A stretch of DNA of 64,000 bases from Rhodococcus sp. ABRD24 (lineage in GTDB: Bacteria > Actinomycetota > Actinomycetes > Mycobacteriales > Mycobacteriaceae). The translations under genes and the position numbers were made by a program. Each line of letters starts with the position of its first letter. Position 1 is the stretch's first letter. Location: NCBI RefSeq assembly GCF_004328705.1, contig NZ_CP035319.1, positions 2,914,001 to 2,978,000 of the forward strand. Reading direction: 5' to 3'. This document shows positions 1 through 9,040 of the stretch, one piece after another. The notes beneath the pieces are model-generated. The model ran no database searches and was not told the origin of the DNA. It was given only the letters and a program-made list of their open reading frames with translations.

Positions 1-1
1 G

Positions 2-1057
2 TACGCGTACATCGCGGGCAGCGCGTCCACCGAGCGCACCGCTGCCGCGAATCTGGACGCCTTCACCCGCCACATGCTGGTGCCGCGGATGATGCGCGGC
101 ACCGGCGCGCCGGACGCCCGCGATCTGAGCGTCGACATCCTCGGCACCCGGCTGGCGGCGCCGATCCTCACGGCCCCGATCGGGGTGCTCGGTCTGGTCC
201 ACGAGCACGGCGAGGCGATCGTCGGGGAGGTCGCCGCGGGGTTGGGTATCGGTTCGGTGCTGTCGACGGCGGCGTCGTCGACCATCGAGGAGGTAGCCGC
301 GGTCTCCGGCGACAACTGGTGGTACCAGCTGTACTGGCCGGCCGATGACGAGCTGGCGCAGTCATTGGTGCAGCGCGCCGCGAAGGCCGGCGCCAAGGCG
401 ATCATCGTGACCGTCGACACCCCGGGAATGGGTTGGCGACCAAGAGATCTGGAACTCGGCCATCTGCCGTTCCTGCGGGCGCAGGGTATCGCGAACTACC
501 TGTCGGATCCGGTGTTCCGCTCCCGGCTGGCGACCCCGCCGGAGGAGAGTGCCGAGGCGATGCAGATGGCGGTGCTCACGTGGGTGTCGCTGTTCGGCAA
601 CCATGCGCTACGCGCGTCGGATATCGCGAAGATAGTCGAGTGGACCGGTCTCCCCGTTTTGGTGAAAGGCATTGTCCACGAGGATGATGCGCGTGCGGTG
701 GTGGACTCCGGCGCGGACGGCATCGTGGTGAGCAACCACGGGGGCCGACAAGTGGACGGTGCGATCGCCGCACTCGATGCCCTGGGGCCCGTCGCTGCCG
801 CGGTGGGAGACCGCGCAACGGTGCTGTTGGACTCCGGGATCCGTTGTGGCGCGGATGTATTGACCGCACTCGCGCTAGGTGCCGATGCGGTCCTCTACGG
901 TCGACCGTGGGTGTACGGACTGGGATTGGCGGGATCTGAGGGCGTTCGGCACGCACTGCGAATCCTGTTGGCGGATTTCGACGTCACGATGGGGTTGGCC
1001 GGTCTGTCCAGCATCGCCGAGATCGACTCGAGTATGCTCCGTACTGCCGATCGGTAG
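2..1057 (+). CDS. Lactate 2-monooxygenase-type FMN-dependent alpha-hydroxy-acid oxidase (5' end outside window)
   Basis: The reading frame is open from base 2, so the gene starts upstream of the window; 351 codons are visible. The protein belongs to the FMN-dependent alpha-hydroxy-acid oxidase/dehydrogenase family. The visible N-terminal part (AYIAGSASTERT, then MLVPRMMRG) resembles lactate 2-monooxygenase, which converts L-lactate and O2 to acetate, CO2 and water. The catalytic His and following Arg lie in SNHGGRQVDG (about residues 244-253 of the visible part). The FMN-phosphate segment is LLDSGIRCGADVL, then GADAVLYGRP. Family knowledge supports oxidation of a short 2-hydroxy acid; the exact substrate (lactate, mandelate, other) cannot be read from the sequence. 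It ends 19 bp before the MarR regulator on the same strand, which may therefore sense the same substrate. Confidence 0.85.
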   Translation, partial: YAYIAGSASTERTAAANLDAFTRHMLVPRMMRGTGAPDARDLSVDILGTRLAAPILTAPIGVLGLVHEHGEAIVGEVAAGLGIGSVLSTAASSTIEEVAAVSGDNWWYQLYWPADDELAQSLVQRAAKAGAKAIIVTVDTPGMGWRPRDLELGHLPFLRAQGIANYLSDPVFRSRLATPPEESAEAMQMAVLTWVSLFGNHALRASDIAKIVEWTGLPVLVKGIVHEDDARAVVDSGADGIVVSNHGGRQVDGAIAALDALGPVAAAVGDRATVLLDSGIRCGADVLTALALGADAVLYGRPWVYGLGLAGSEGVRHALRILLADFDVTMGLAGLSSIAEIDSSMLRTADR

Positions 1058-1064
1058 GTAGCAC

Positions 1065-1070
1065 TACGAT
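1065..1070 (+). promoter_or_regulatory. Probable -10 box of a leaderless marR transcript
   Basis: TACGAT ends six bases before the GTG start at 1077. This is the spacing expected if transcription begins at the start codon itself, as is common in actinobacteria. No convincing Shine-Dalgarno sequence lies in front of that GTG. The -35 region is not obvious. Confidence 0.45.
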
Positions 1071-1076
1071 GCATTT

Positions 1077-1571
1077 GTGACAGCAGATGCTCGAGAAACC
1101 ACGGGAGCCGCGACGGAGTGGCTCGGTGCCGGCGAGATGCGCGCGTGGCGCAGTTTCATAGACGGCAGTCAGCGACTGATGGACGTGCTGAACAGGGAGC
1201 TGGAGGCAGGGCACGACCTGTCTTTGGCGGAGTATCGGATCCTGGTGATGCTGTCGGAATCGCCGGACGGATCGCTGCGGATGAGCGACCTCGCGGACGG
1301 CGTCCTGTCGTCGCGCAGCCGACTGACTCATCAGATCCGCCGGATGGAGGCCGAGGGCATGGTGGAGCGCAGCCAGTGCGTCGAGGACGGCCGCGGAGTG
1401 CTTGCGGTCATCACCGATGAGGGCCGGCGACGGCTCGCCGAGGCCGCACCCACCCACCTCGCCGGGGTCCGCAACTACATGATCGATCTGCTCAGCAAGC
1501 CCGAGATGCGGGTGCTCGCGGAGGTCTTCGAAAAGGTCGACGAAGCCATCGGAGACCGCGCCGTCAGCTGA
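1077..1571 (+). CDS. MarR-family transcriptional regulator
   Basis: A 164-residue protein with GTG start. The winged-helix domain spans about residues 45-115: LSLAEYRILVMLSE, MSDLADGVLSSRSRLTHQIRRME as recognition region, then the wing around CVEDGRGVLAVITDEGRRRL. Flanking helices at both ends would form the MarR dimer. MarR proteins are usually ligand-responsive repressors. Its position directly after the lactate-monooxygenase-type gene suggests a link to that gene or its operon, but no operator was identified. It may have its own leaderless promoter (TACGAT at 1065-1070). Confidence 0.85.
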   Translation: MTADARETTGAATEWLGAGEMRAWRSFIDGSQRLMDVLNRELEAGHDLSLAEYRILVMLSESPDGSLRMSDLADGVLSSRSRLTHQIRRMEAEGMVERSQCVEDGRGVLAVITDEGRRRLAEAAPTHLAGVRNYMIDLLSKPEMRVLAEVFEKVDEAIGDRAVS

Positions 1572-1613
1572 TCGGTTTCGCCCCCTGCCGTGCATGCGGC
1601 TAGGATCTGCCAC

Positions 1614-1703
1614 GGAAGCGTGGCAGAGCGGCCGAATGCACTCGCCTTGAAAGCGAGCGTGGCGTTAAACCCACCGGGGGTTCAAATCCCTCCGCTTCCG
1701 CCA
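1614..1703 (+). tRNA. tRNA-Ser(UGA)
   Basis: The acceptor stem GGAAGCG pairs with CGCTTCC at 1693-1699, followed by discriminator G and encoded CCA. The anticodon arm CTCGC-CTTGAAA-GCGAG gives anticodon TGA (serine). A long variable arm and the T loop TTCAAAT are present, as expected for a type II serine tRNA. An integrase remnant follows about 100 bp downstream, so the 3' end is a likely island attachment site; no second copy of this 3' end was seen in the window. Confidence 0.95.
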
Positions 1704-1802
1704 AGGTCAGGGGCGGTTTCAAACAACCGCCCCTGACGTCGGAAGATCCGGCAACGCCCCGATGTGACACAGACATGACACGTGATCGTTAGGATCGCGG
1801 GC

Positions 1803-2701
1803 GTGGCGTTGAGAAAGTCGAGCTGCCGCGCGGGGACATCCGGTACCAGGTCCGGGCACGGGTGGCCGGCCCAGACGGCGCGAGACGTCAGCTGCGCTGA
1901 AGATTCGAGACCTCGAAGGCGGCGGGGGAGTTCCGCGACGAGTTGCAGGACACGCTCAAGAAGGAAGCCACTCAGGCTGCGGCCGACGAGGCGGGGGTCG
2001 TCACGGTGGCTCAGGCGGTCGAGCGCTGGCTCGCGGCGCAGCGGATCAATCCGGCCACGCTTGCGGCCTACACGGCGGCGCTGGCGCCACTGGTCGACCG
2101 GTTCGATGGTCGCGATGTGCGGACGATCGGCGACAGCGAGGTTGAGCAGCTCGTGCAGGACCTGGCCGCTGGTACCGGGCCAGGCGGGCCGAAGTGGAAA
2201 ACCTCGATCAACCCGATGCTCGCGCGCACCAAGGCTGTCTGGAAAGACCTGGAGCGGCAAAAGGTGCTCAGCGACAATCCAATCCAGAACATAAAGCCGC
2301 TGCGCAAGAAAGACGACGCCGACGCCTACGAGGGCGCCCTGGACTTGTCCGACCGACTCGGTGAAAACGAGGTTGCGCGGTTGGTGAAGATGCACTCCAG
2401 GGTGGATCTGCCCCTGGTTGGCGGGCCACGGTCGCCTCAGTACATGGCTGTGGTTCATGCGCCGATGGTGCACCTTGCGCTGATCGGGCTTCGGCGCGGT
2501 GAGCTGGCGGGGCTGCGTTGGAGCGCAATTGATTTGGACGCCGGACGAATCACGGTGGCCGTGCGGACCAGGGTTCGCGTTACAGGCTGGACCATTGATC
2601 AAAAGAATGGCAAGACGACCCGCGCACGGCGATCACTGAAACTCCCAGCCTCGGTGCTGACCGTTCTGAACTGGTCCCCGATAGTTGGACCGGCTAAGTA
2701 A
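1803..2701 (+). pseudogene. Tyrosine recombinase/phage integrase, broken
   Basis: The core-binding domain is readable from 1943: VAQAVERWLAAQRINPATLAAY, then VWKDLERQKVLSDNP. It is followed by the start of the catalytic domain with the first catalytic Arg in LIGLRRGELAGLRW. The N-terminal part continues upstream in the same frame but is interrupted by a TGA around 1900 (after GARRQLR), and the likely start region is in another frame. The C-terminal half with the HxxR and Tyr motifs is missing. The frame runs into an IS3-type terminal sequence at about 2672 and stops there. The protein is therefore truncated by insertion and inactive. Its position directly behind tRNA-Ser is typical of an integrated element. 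Confidence 0.85.
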
Positions 2702-3110
2702 GAGCCTAGGCGTCGAGGGCCTGGGCCCGGTATCGCACCGGGCTCAGGTCCTCGAGCTTTGTTGAGATCCGTTCGGTGTTGTACCAGTGGATGTAGTCGT
2801 CAAGAGTGGTGGTCAGTGCGTCGGTGTCGAGGTAGAGGGTGTGGTGGAAGAGTTCGGCTTTGAGGTGGCCGAAGAAGTTCTCGATCACGGCGTTGTCGTA
2901 GCAGTTGGCCTTGCGGGACATCGATTGGCTCGCACCGCATCCGCGAGTATTCGCCGCCAGGACGAGTGTTGATACTGGAATCCCTGGTCCGAATACACGA
3001 TCGGGGCCTGCCCGTCGTCAAGAGTCGCGGGCGCGGCACACAGAGAGCTGTTGGTCAGCTCCTGGCTCGGTGACGGGCCGATCGAGTGGGCGATGATCTG
3101 CCGGTCGAAC
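2672..3110 (-). mobile_element. IS3-family element remnant, OrfB C-terminal part
   Basis: The left end GGTCCCCGATAGTTGG (2673-2688) matches 15 of 16 bases of the end of the other IS at 20841. The minus strand encodes the rve integrase tail: FDRQIIAHSIGPSPSQELTN, then GQAPIVYSDQGFQYQH, then after a frameshift near 2920 MSRKANCYDNAVIENFFGHL and YIHWYNTERISTKLEDLSPV. The motif order (DQG, then the catalytic Glu in NAVIENFFGHLK) is that of the IS150 group. OrfA, the first catalytic Asp region and the right end are missing, so it is a dead fragment. Its insertion removed the 3' half of the integrase gene. Confidence 0.85.
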
Positions 3111-3727
3111 GGTGCCCTCGGCGATGATGTCGATGTGCGCGGGTGCGCCGTTGTAGGTGCGCACCCGGTCACATGCCCCGGCGCGCTGTCGAGGATGATG
3201 TCGATCGCGATCTCGGTGAGGTCGCCTGTCTCGAGGTCGCCAAGCGGGCTGCGGCCGTCGAGGATGTCGGTGGGGGTGAGCCACCGGCGCCGCCTTGGTT
3301 GAGTAGCGCATGGTAAGGGATTCGTCGACGTCGGTGAAACGGAGGCTGCCGGGGACGAACTCGTGACGATGTGGGTCGGCGTCGCTGAGCTGCCAGGTCG
3401 TGGTGATGAGCCGTACTCGGGTGACCAGACCGCGGACCTCGTCAGCTCCGTAGAAGTCCTCCTACGCGATCAGGATTCCCTAACCTGCACGTGACCGGTC
3501 ACCGGACGTTCGGCTGCGTACCGTGCGCTCCAGCCGTCACCGTGCAGCACGATCGGCAGTCAGGGTCGGCCCTCCGGAGGACGGTGCTGCCGCCGACCAA
3601 CCTCCGAACGCGCGACCGCGCGGAGCAGGGTGCTCGCCTGCGCCGCGATTGCGTCCCGTGCTGCTGACACCGGATCGTGCGAATGGGATGCAGGTGTGGT
3701 GACGAATGCAAGGCGAACCTCCAACAT
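3105..3727 (-). pseudogene. Decayed gene of unrecognised function
   Basis: Minus-strand pieces in different frames read as one former protein. They begin with MLEVRLAFVTTPASHSHDP, then LPIVLHGDGWSARYAAERPV, then after a TAG DFYGADEVRGLVTRVRLITT and TWQLSDADPHRHEFVPGSLR, then SPLGDLETGDLTEIAIDIIL. At least one stop and two frameshifts separate them, and the 3' end abuts the IS3 remnant. The sequence has the feel of real former coding DNA, but I do not recognise the family. The order of pieces is an inference from reading adjacent frames. Confidence 0.45.
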
Positions 3728-4158
3728 GGTTCCCACCTTGAGGTTAGCTGTCCCGTCGTCTGCTTGGTCCCAATGGGGGGACCCGCATACGTAGGGTGCG
3801 TCCGAACGTGACGGCCCGGCCCCTGTGGTTTCGGCCGCTGTCCTGTCATCGTTCGTTACGGCGCCGGGAGACGATGCTGCCGGTCGCAGTCCGGACGCAT
3901 GGAGGTCGCTGTGAGACAGAGGGATCCGGCAGGATTCGGTGTCGAGAGCTTGCGCCGCGGCAGTGTGTCGGGCGCGACGCCGATCCGCTCGGCGACCTCG
4001 ATCCGCGAGAGCTGTGGACGCTGGTCGTCGACGCGATCGGCCGAGTCGACCACGCGACCATCTATGACAACATCGCCGCGGACGTCACGCGGATCGTCGG
4101 AGGCGACGTGGTGGGTGAGATCAACTAGCCCGCATGGACTCCGGAAGAGGGGGACCGC
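3728..4158. other. Mostly non-coding decayed stretch
   Basis: No intact gene is seen. On the plus strand, about 3988-4128 reads DPRELWTLVVDAIGRVDHAT and ends GGDVVGEIN before a stop, which looks like the tail of a former gene, family not recognised. The rest shows no coding pattern I can defend. Confidence 0.4.
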
Positions 4159-4893
4159 TCATGTGAAGAGCCCCTCCCGCAGGACAGAAGCGGCTCCCGC
4201 CAGCGCGACGGTCACAACAAAGATACGTATCGTCGATGGCGTAAACCGTTGGGCTAGTAAATCCCCGATCGTTGTACCAGCAAGGAGGGTGGAAGCGGTT
4301 GCACACCACATCCACACTGGCCAAGCCGGCGCTCCGGCTGGGAGAATCGCCAGCTTCGCGCAGAATGAGACACTTCCGAGAACCAAGAACAGTGGTTGTG
4401 TCGTCGCCACGAACGAGCGGTGCGGCCAGTCGGTGAGGATCGCGTATGCCGTGATCGGCGGTCCTCCCATACCGGCTGTCGAGTTGGTGATCCCTGCCGC
4501 CGCCCCGGCAACCACCGTCGCGGCACGGCCGGAGGCGCGGACATCGAGATACTTGACCAGTATCGATCCCGCAAGCGCGACAACCGAAACGGAGCCGATG
4601 ACAACGAGAAGCGCTGAATTCGAGCTTCTCGCACTGAACTCGGCACCCAGCAGCGCGGTGACGACAGCAGGCGGCATCAGCCACCGCAGCAGGTGCCAGT
4701 CGATGTCGCGCCACACTCGGACAGCGACGACGAGCGCGGCGATCGACGCCAGTGCGTTGACAACGAGGACGCCCTGCTGCGGACCGATCAACAGTACGAG
4801 GAAGGGGGATACGAGCATCGAGAACCCCAGTCCTGCAAGCCTCTGCGTCACCGCGCCAATGAACACCAGGACGATGAGGGCGAGTTCGAGCAT
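4159..4893 (-). CDS. TauE/SafE-family membrane permease
   Basis: A 244-residue membrane protein with about eight hydrophobic segments in two halves. The N-terminal half carries LAGLGFSMLVSPFLVLLIGP, and the second half carries GITNSTAGMGGPPITAYAIL, the glycine/proline-rich signature of TauE/SafE (former DUF81). Family members export or import sulfite, sulfoacetate and other small organic anions. It lies 88 bp downstream of the BenE-type gene on the same strand, but a hairpin (4915-4950) sits between them, so it may be only partly co-transcribed. The substrate is not deducible. Confidence 0.85.
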   Translation of the reverse strand: MLELALIVLVFIGAVTQRLAGLGFSMLVSPFLVLLIGPQQGVLVVNALASIAALVVAVRVWRDIDWHLLRWLMPPAVVTALLGAEFSARSSNSALLVVIGSVSVVALAGSILVKYLDVRASGRAATVVAGAAAGITNSTAGMGGPPITAYAILTDWPHRSFVATTQPLFLVLGSVSFCAKLAILPAGAPAWPVWMWCATASTLLAGTTIGDLLAQRFTPSTIRIFVVTVALAGAASVLREGLFT

Positions 4894-4914
4894 GATTCAC
4901 AGTCCTGCTGTCTT

Positions 4915-4950
4915 GGTGCGGCGCCGACCCGTTCGGATCGTCGCCGCACC
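4915..4950 (-). terminator. Hairpin between benE-type and tauE-type genes
   Basis: GGTGCGGCG (4915-4923) and CGCCGCACC (4942-4950) form a perfect 9-bp stem with an 18-base loop. There is no run of U after it. It could terminate or attenuate transcription leaving the BenE-type gene. Confidence 0.5.
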
Positions 4951-4981
4951 TTCGGGCACCGATCGAGTAGTGCGGGCGATC

Positions 4982-6277
4982 TCAGCGGATCACCTCCTCG
5001 GCAAGGGGATCCGGGTCGGGGTCAGGGCTCTCGACGCTGGTGGCGCGGGTGGGGCGACGCTTCACCGTGGGCAGGCCCAACATCACGTACACGGCACTAC
5101 CGGCGAGCAGTCCCCAGAATGCGCTGCCCACGCTGACGAGGACGATGCCCGACATCGTGACCGCGAGCGTGGTGAGCGCCGAGACACCGGTGCGGGCGTC
5201 GCCGCCCATCGCGCCCTTCAACGCGGTGAGCGTCGAGGCGAGCAGTGCTACCGCGGCGAGTGTCGTGATGGTCGCGGTGGGGATGGACTGGAAGCCCGCG
5301 ACGAGGAAGCTGCCGAAGACTCCGACGAGCAGATAGGCGACACCGGCTGAAAGCCCTGCGATGTAACGGCGATTCCGGTCGTGATGCGACTCGGGGCCGA
5401 CGGCGATGGCCGCGGTGATGGCCGCGATGTTGATGCCGTGGTTGCCGGCCGGGGCCAGCAGCGCGGAGACCGTGGAAATGGACCCGACGAGGAGCCGATC
5501 GTTGGGCCGGTAACCCTCGGAGCGCAGCAACGCCAGTCCCGGTGCGTTCTGCGAGGCCATCGTCACGATGAACAGCGGAAGACCGATGCTGACGAGCGCG
5601 GTGAGATTGAAGGTCGGCATCGTGAAGACCGGGCCGGTGATCGTCAGCCCCACGTTGATCGATTTGAAGGAACCTGTCACCGCGGCGACCGTCACGCCGA
5701 CGATCAGCGCCGCCAGGACCGCGTACCGGTCGAAGTACCGCTTACCGACGAAGAAGGTGATGATCACGCTGCCGGCCAGCACTGGAGCCGCCTGGAACGC
5801 CGCGCCGGCCGAGATGACGAAGGGGAGCAGGATGCCGGCCAGCAGCGCCTGCAGCACCGGCGCGGGCACGCGGTCGAGCAGCCATCCGAACCACCCCGTG
5901 TATCCGACGACGGCCGCCGCGACGGACGCGACCAGGAACGCTCCGACCGCGTCGGAGAAGCTGAACCCGCCCAGCGACGCGATCAGGAGGGCGGCGCCCG
6001 GCGTCGACCATGCCACGATGATCGGCATGCGTGTGAACAGACTCAACGCGATGCTGCACACGCCGTTGCCGATCGACACAGCCCACACCCACGAGGCGGT
6101 CTGCGCCTCGTTCAACCCGGCCGCGCGAGTCGCCTCGAGCACAATGAGGAACGGACCGGAGTAGTTCACCAACGCGGAGATCACTCCGGCGACGAGTGCG
6201 GACGCTGAAGCGTCCCTGAGCACAGAGCGCAGCACACTCATGCGACGAACTTCCGTCGAGGGTCGACCGCAGTCCAT
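4982..6277 (-). CDS. BenE-family (benzoate/H+ symporter-like) transporter
   Basis: A 431-residue protein (419 if the ATG at 6241 is used) with about 12 membrane segments. It starts with ALVNYSGPFLIVLEATRAAG and contains RMPIIVAWSTPGAALL and APAGNHGINIAAITAAIAVG, which are the conserved blocks of BenE. Family members take up benzoate or related aromatic carboxylates by proton symport. No aromatic degradation genes are in the window, so the real substrate may differ. It is transcribed divergently from the MocR gene at 6326. The intergenic region carries the double AGTAAC site immediately upstream of its start, so this MocR regulator probably controls it. Confidence 0.85.
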   Translation of the reverse strand: MDCGRPSTEVRRMSVLRSVLRDASASALVAGVISALVNYSGPFLIVLEATRAAGLNEAQTASWVWAVSIGNGVCSIALSLFTRMPIIVAWSTPGAALLIASLGGFSFSDAVGAFLVASVAAAVVGYTGWFGWLLDRVPAPVLQALLAGILLPFVISAGAAFQAAPVLAGSVIITFFVGKRYFDRYAVLAALIVGVTVAAVTGSFKSINVGLTITGPVFTMPTFNLTALVSIGLPLFIVTMASQNAPGLALLRSEGYRPNDRLLVGSISTVSALLAPAGNHGINIAAITAAIAVGPESHHDRNRRYIAGLSAGVAYLLVGVFGSFLVAGFQSIPTATITTLAAVALLASTLTALKGAMGGDARTGVSALTTLAVTMSGIVLVSVGSAFWGLLAGSAVYVMLGLPTVKRRPTRATSVESPDPDPDPLAEEVIR

Positions 6278-6280
6278 GAC

Positions 6281-6315
6281 AGTAACGTGATTGACAGTAC
6301 GTGAGTAACGTTATC
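6281..6315 (+). promoter_or_regulatory. Direct-repeat operator, copy 1 (MocR type)
   Basis: AGTAAC (6281-6286) and AGTAACGTTATC (6304-6315) start 23 bp apart, about two helical turns, between the divergent BenE-type and MocR genes. Characterised MocR regulators such as GabR bind direct repeats of this spacing. The right repeat overlaps a possible -10 sequence (TATCCA, 6312-6317) for the MocR gene. The same arrangement, with identical spacing, occurs at 30897-30931. Confidence 0.65.
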
Positions 6316-6325
6316 CAATGGTCTC

Positions 6326-7711
6326 ATGAACAACAATAACAGAGCGTCGGATGTTGCCGCGGTCCTGCGGAGTCGGGCGGCCTCCATGCGTGTCGGTGAG
6401 AAACTGCCCCCCGTTCGTCAGCTCTCACGTGAGTTCCAGGCCAGTGCTGCGACGGTTTCCCAGGCCATCGCGCAGCTTCAAGCGCTCGGGGTGGTCAAAG
6501 CGGAACCGGGCCGAGGCACGTTCATCGTCGGCCGAGACCGGGGTCCGGAACCCGACTATTCGTGGCAATCGCAATCTCTCGGCCACGCACGGGTCGATGC
6601 GCGCAGAACCTCCCGGTTGGGAGCCTACGGAACCGCCGACGACATCCAGCTGTCGTGGGGATATCTAGCCCCTGAGTTGCAGCCGCTCGAAGACCTTAGA
6701 TCTTTGGGCGCTCGCGCCGCGCGAAGCCCGCGGGCGTGGATGATGGCGCCCCCGTCCGGCTTGCCGGATCTGCGCAGAGTCTTTTCCGAGGAGTTCCACA
6801 CCGATCCGAGCGACGTGCTGATCGTGCCCGGGGGACAGCAGGCGCTCGCTTACGCACTGCGAACCCTTGCCGATCCCGGCTCGACGGTGATTGCCGAGAG
6901 CCCCAGCTATCCCGGTGCGATGATCGCCGCCCAAGCGGCCGGCCTCGAGCTGGTTGCTGTGCCCGCGGATGCTGACGGCATCCGGCCCGACAAACTCGCC
7001 GATGCTCTGGAACGCACACGCGCGACGGTGGTCTATCTCCAACCCTGCTATGCCAATCCGACCGGTGCCGTGTTGAGTGTCTCTCGCCGCGAAGAGGTGC
7101 TCCGGCTCGCCGCTCGTCACGGGGCATTCATTATCGAAGACGACTGGGCCCGGCATTTGACTATCGATGGCCGTGCGCCCGCGCCGCTGTTCACTCAAGA
7201 TCCGGATGGGCATGTGGTCTCGATTGCTACCTTGAGCAAATCGGCTGCGCCGGGCTTGCGTGTCGCTGCGATTGCCGCGCGGGGACCAGCCGGCGAACGC
7301 CTACGGACAGCGCGCATCGCCGACGACATGTGTGTGCCTCCGTTGGTTCAGGAGGTCGCTCTGAGCCTGCTCACTTCCAGTGCCTGGCCGCGGCACCTCA
7401 AAAGGCTTCGATCGCACCTGACGGAGCGTCGTGACGCAATGCTGGAGGAGATCGCTGCCACACTCCCGAACGTGCGAGTTCCGCACACTCCCCAGGGCAG
7501 CATCCACCTCTGGGCCAAGCTGCCGGAAGGTACCGATACGGCGGCGTTGACGGCCGCGGCCCAGGATGCCGGCGTGCTGATCGGAGACGGCGGGCACTTC
7601 TACTTCGACGAGCCACCTGCGGCCTACATCCGCCTCTCGTATGCCGCCGCCTCAGTTCCGCAGATCAGCGAAGGCATCCGTCGAATCGCGCGGCTCATGG
7701 ACCGAGGATGA
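6326..7711 (+). CDS. MocR-type regulator (GntR winged helix fused to aminotransferase fold)
   Basis: 461 residues. The winged-helix domain is about residues 5-72: KLPPVRQLSREFQASAATVS, then QLQALGVVKAEPGRGTFIVG. The fold-type-I aminotransferase domain follows, with NPTGAVLSVSRR and the PLP-binding Lys at residue 305 in TLSKSAAPGLRVA. Known MocR proteins sense a PLP-reactive amine or amino acid and activate or repress a neighbouring operon. It is divergent from the BenE-type gene. The AGTAAC double site in its own promoter recurs in front of the TrpB2-SHMT operon at 30.9 kb, suggesting that operon is also a target. The start codon may be leaderless or nearly so. Confidence 0.9.
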   Translation: MNNNNRASDVAAVLRSRAASMRVGEKLPPVRQLSREFQASAATVSQAIAQLQALGVVKAEPGRGTFIVGRDRGPEPDYSWQSQSLGHARVDARRTSRLGAYGTADDIQLSWGYLAPELQPLEDLRSLGARAARSPRAWMMAPPSGLPDLRRVFSEEFHTDPSDVLIVPGGQQALAYALRTLADPGSTVIAESPSYPGAMIAAQAAGLELVAVPADADGIRPDKLADALERTRATVVYLQPCYANPTGAVLSVSRREEVLRLAARHGAFIIEDDWARHLTIDGRAPAPLFTQDPDGHVVSIATLSKSAAPGLRVAAIAARGPAGERLRTARIADDMCVPPLVQEVALSLLTSSAWPRHLKRLRSHLTERRDAMLEEIAATLPNVRVPHTPQGSIHLWAKLPEGTDTAALTAAAQDAGVLIGDGGHFYFDEPPAAYIRLSYAAASVPQISEGIRRIARLMDRG

Positions 7712-7800
7712 GCGCGACGTATCGTAGACAAGCTGGTCTCGTCAATTGGCTTCCGGGAGTGCGTCTCCCGCGCGCATGAACTTCGAGCGCCACTCCGTCC

Positions 7801-7806
7801 TATGAT
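7801..7806 (+). promoter_or_regulatory. Probable -10 box of a leaderless luxR transcript
   Basis: TATGAT ends exactly six bases before the ATG at 7813, placing the likely transcription start on the start codon. No Shine-Dalgarno sequence is visible. Confidence 0.5.
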
Positions 7807-7812
7807 GACGCC

Positions 7813-8823
7813 ATGTCCAGGTCATCGATGGTGGACTCGGCGCGACGGATCTCGGCGATCGTTGCCGACACCGCACCGATGGATCAGCGTGCCGAAGCAG
7901 TGCTCGGTGAGCTGGCGAAGATCGTTGCCTACGATGCCGCGCAGATCGCGGTCTGGGACCCGATGACGTCGACGCATCACACTGTCGCCAGCCGCGGATA
8001 CACCGAGGAGATGCGTGCCGCGCTGAACGGGCCCCGGTATCGCACCGACCGCGTCTGGGGTGTGCTGGAGCAGCGGGCGGAACCGGTCTTCTGGAAGGAC
8101 TGCCCGTTCGATCGGCGCGAATCGGCGTTCTACGTCCAGGCAGTCGAGGCGCACGGATTCCGTGAGGGCGCCACGATGCTGCTGCGTGCCATCGACGGCG
8201 TGTACCTGGGAATGCTGTTGCTGAACCTCGAGGTGGCCGCGCCGCCCGCGGACGAGGTACGTGAAGTTCTGGGGATCGTGGGGGCCGGGATGTCTCCGCT
8301 CGTCGATCGCCTCGCTCCGGCACGGCAGTTCGTCTCGATGTACTCACCGCAGCTTCCCGCCGCCGCACTCGATCGGGTCCACGGGTGGGTGCCGCTGACC
8401 CCCGAAGATTTGCCTCCTCCGGCGTTGCTGGAGGCGATAGCCGAGGTTCTGTCGAGGACGGACCGCCCGACACGGTTCCGCTGGTGCGATCGTGACGGCG
8501 ATCGCCGTGGCAGGCAATCGCGGGCGCAACCACTGACGGTCGAGTTGTTTCCCTTCAGCGGTTCGACATGTCGCGCAGTCGTGAGCTGGCGTCAGGAACC
8601 GCTTCCGTACGGTCTGACCCGGCGTGAGCTGGATGTTCTCGCCGTGTTGGTGACGGGGGCGTCGAACGCCGCCATCGCACAGGCGCTGTCGACGAGCGTT
8701 CGAACGATCACCACGCACGTCGAACACATTCTTGCCAAGCTCTCGGTCACCACTCGAACAGCTGCCGCCCTCCTCGCCGATCGTGAAGGGCTGCTCAGCT
8801 TCGACGAAAGATACGCAATCTGA
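7813..8823 (+). CDS. LuxR-family regulator with GAF-like N-terminal region
   Basis: 336 residues. The C-terminal 60 residues are a LuxR/GerE helix-turn-helix: LTRRELDVLAVLVTGASNAA, then STSVRTITTHVEHILAKLSV. The N-terminal 180 residues (AKIVAYDAAQIAVWDPMTS and similar) look like a GAF-type sensor, with no receiver-domain Asp pattern and no membrane segment. It is probably a cytoplasmic ligand-responsive regulator. It precedes the amidase at 9041 by 217 bp on the same strand and may control it. This arrangement (LuxR regulator beside an amidase) is inference from position only. Confidence 0.8.
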   Translation: MSRSSMVDSARRISAIVADTAPMDQRAEAVLGELAKIVAYDAAQIAVWDPMTSTHHTVASRGYTEEMRAALNGPRYRTDRVWGVLEQRAEPVFWKDCPFDRRESAFYVQAVEAHGFREGATMLLRAIDGVYLGMLLLNLEVAAPPADEVREVLGIVGAGMSPLVDRLAPARQFVSMYSPQLPAAALDRVHGWVPLTPEDLPPPALLEAIAEVLSRTDRPTRFRWCDRDGDRRGRQSRAQPLTVELFPFSGSTCRAVVSWRQEPLPYGLTRRELDVLAVLVTGASNAAIAQALSTSVRTITTHVEHILAKLSVTTRTAAALLADREGLLSFDERYAI

Positions 8824-9040
8824 CCGACGCATCACCCCAGTGACGCACATTACATTTCCCGCATCGGGCCACTCGGGGGTCGGCGGATCCGTTCGCGGAA
8901 CTCTCGATCCGGCCCGAGGCGGAGGAGTGTGTGGAATGCCGGAATAAGCCGGTGCCTGCCCTCCGCCGGCCTCGTCGTAGCTTCCGCTACACGAGTCAGC
9001 CCTACGCGAACCGTTGCGTTCGCGGCGCGAGGAGACACCG

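Noticed and set aside
1614..1703. Search for a second attachment-site copy of the tRNA-Ser 3' end
   Set aside because: No second copy of the 3' end was seen by eye in this window, so no element boundary is claimed.
3899..5350. 483-codon plus-strand frame over 3.9-5.4 kb
   Set aside because: It runs antisense through the TauE/SafE and BenE-type genes and has no recognisable domain.
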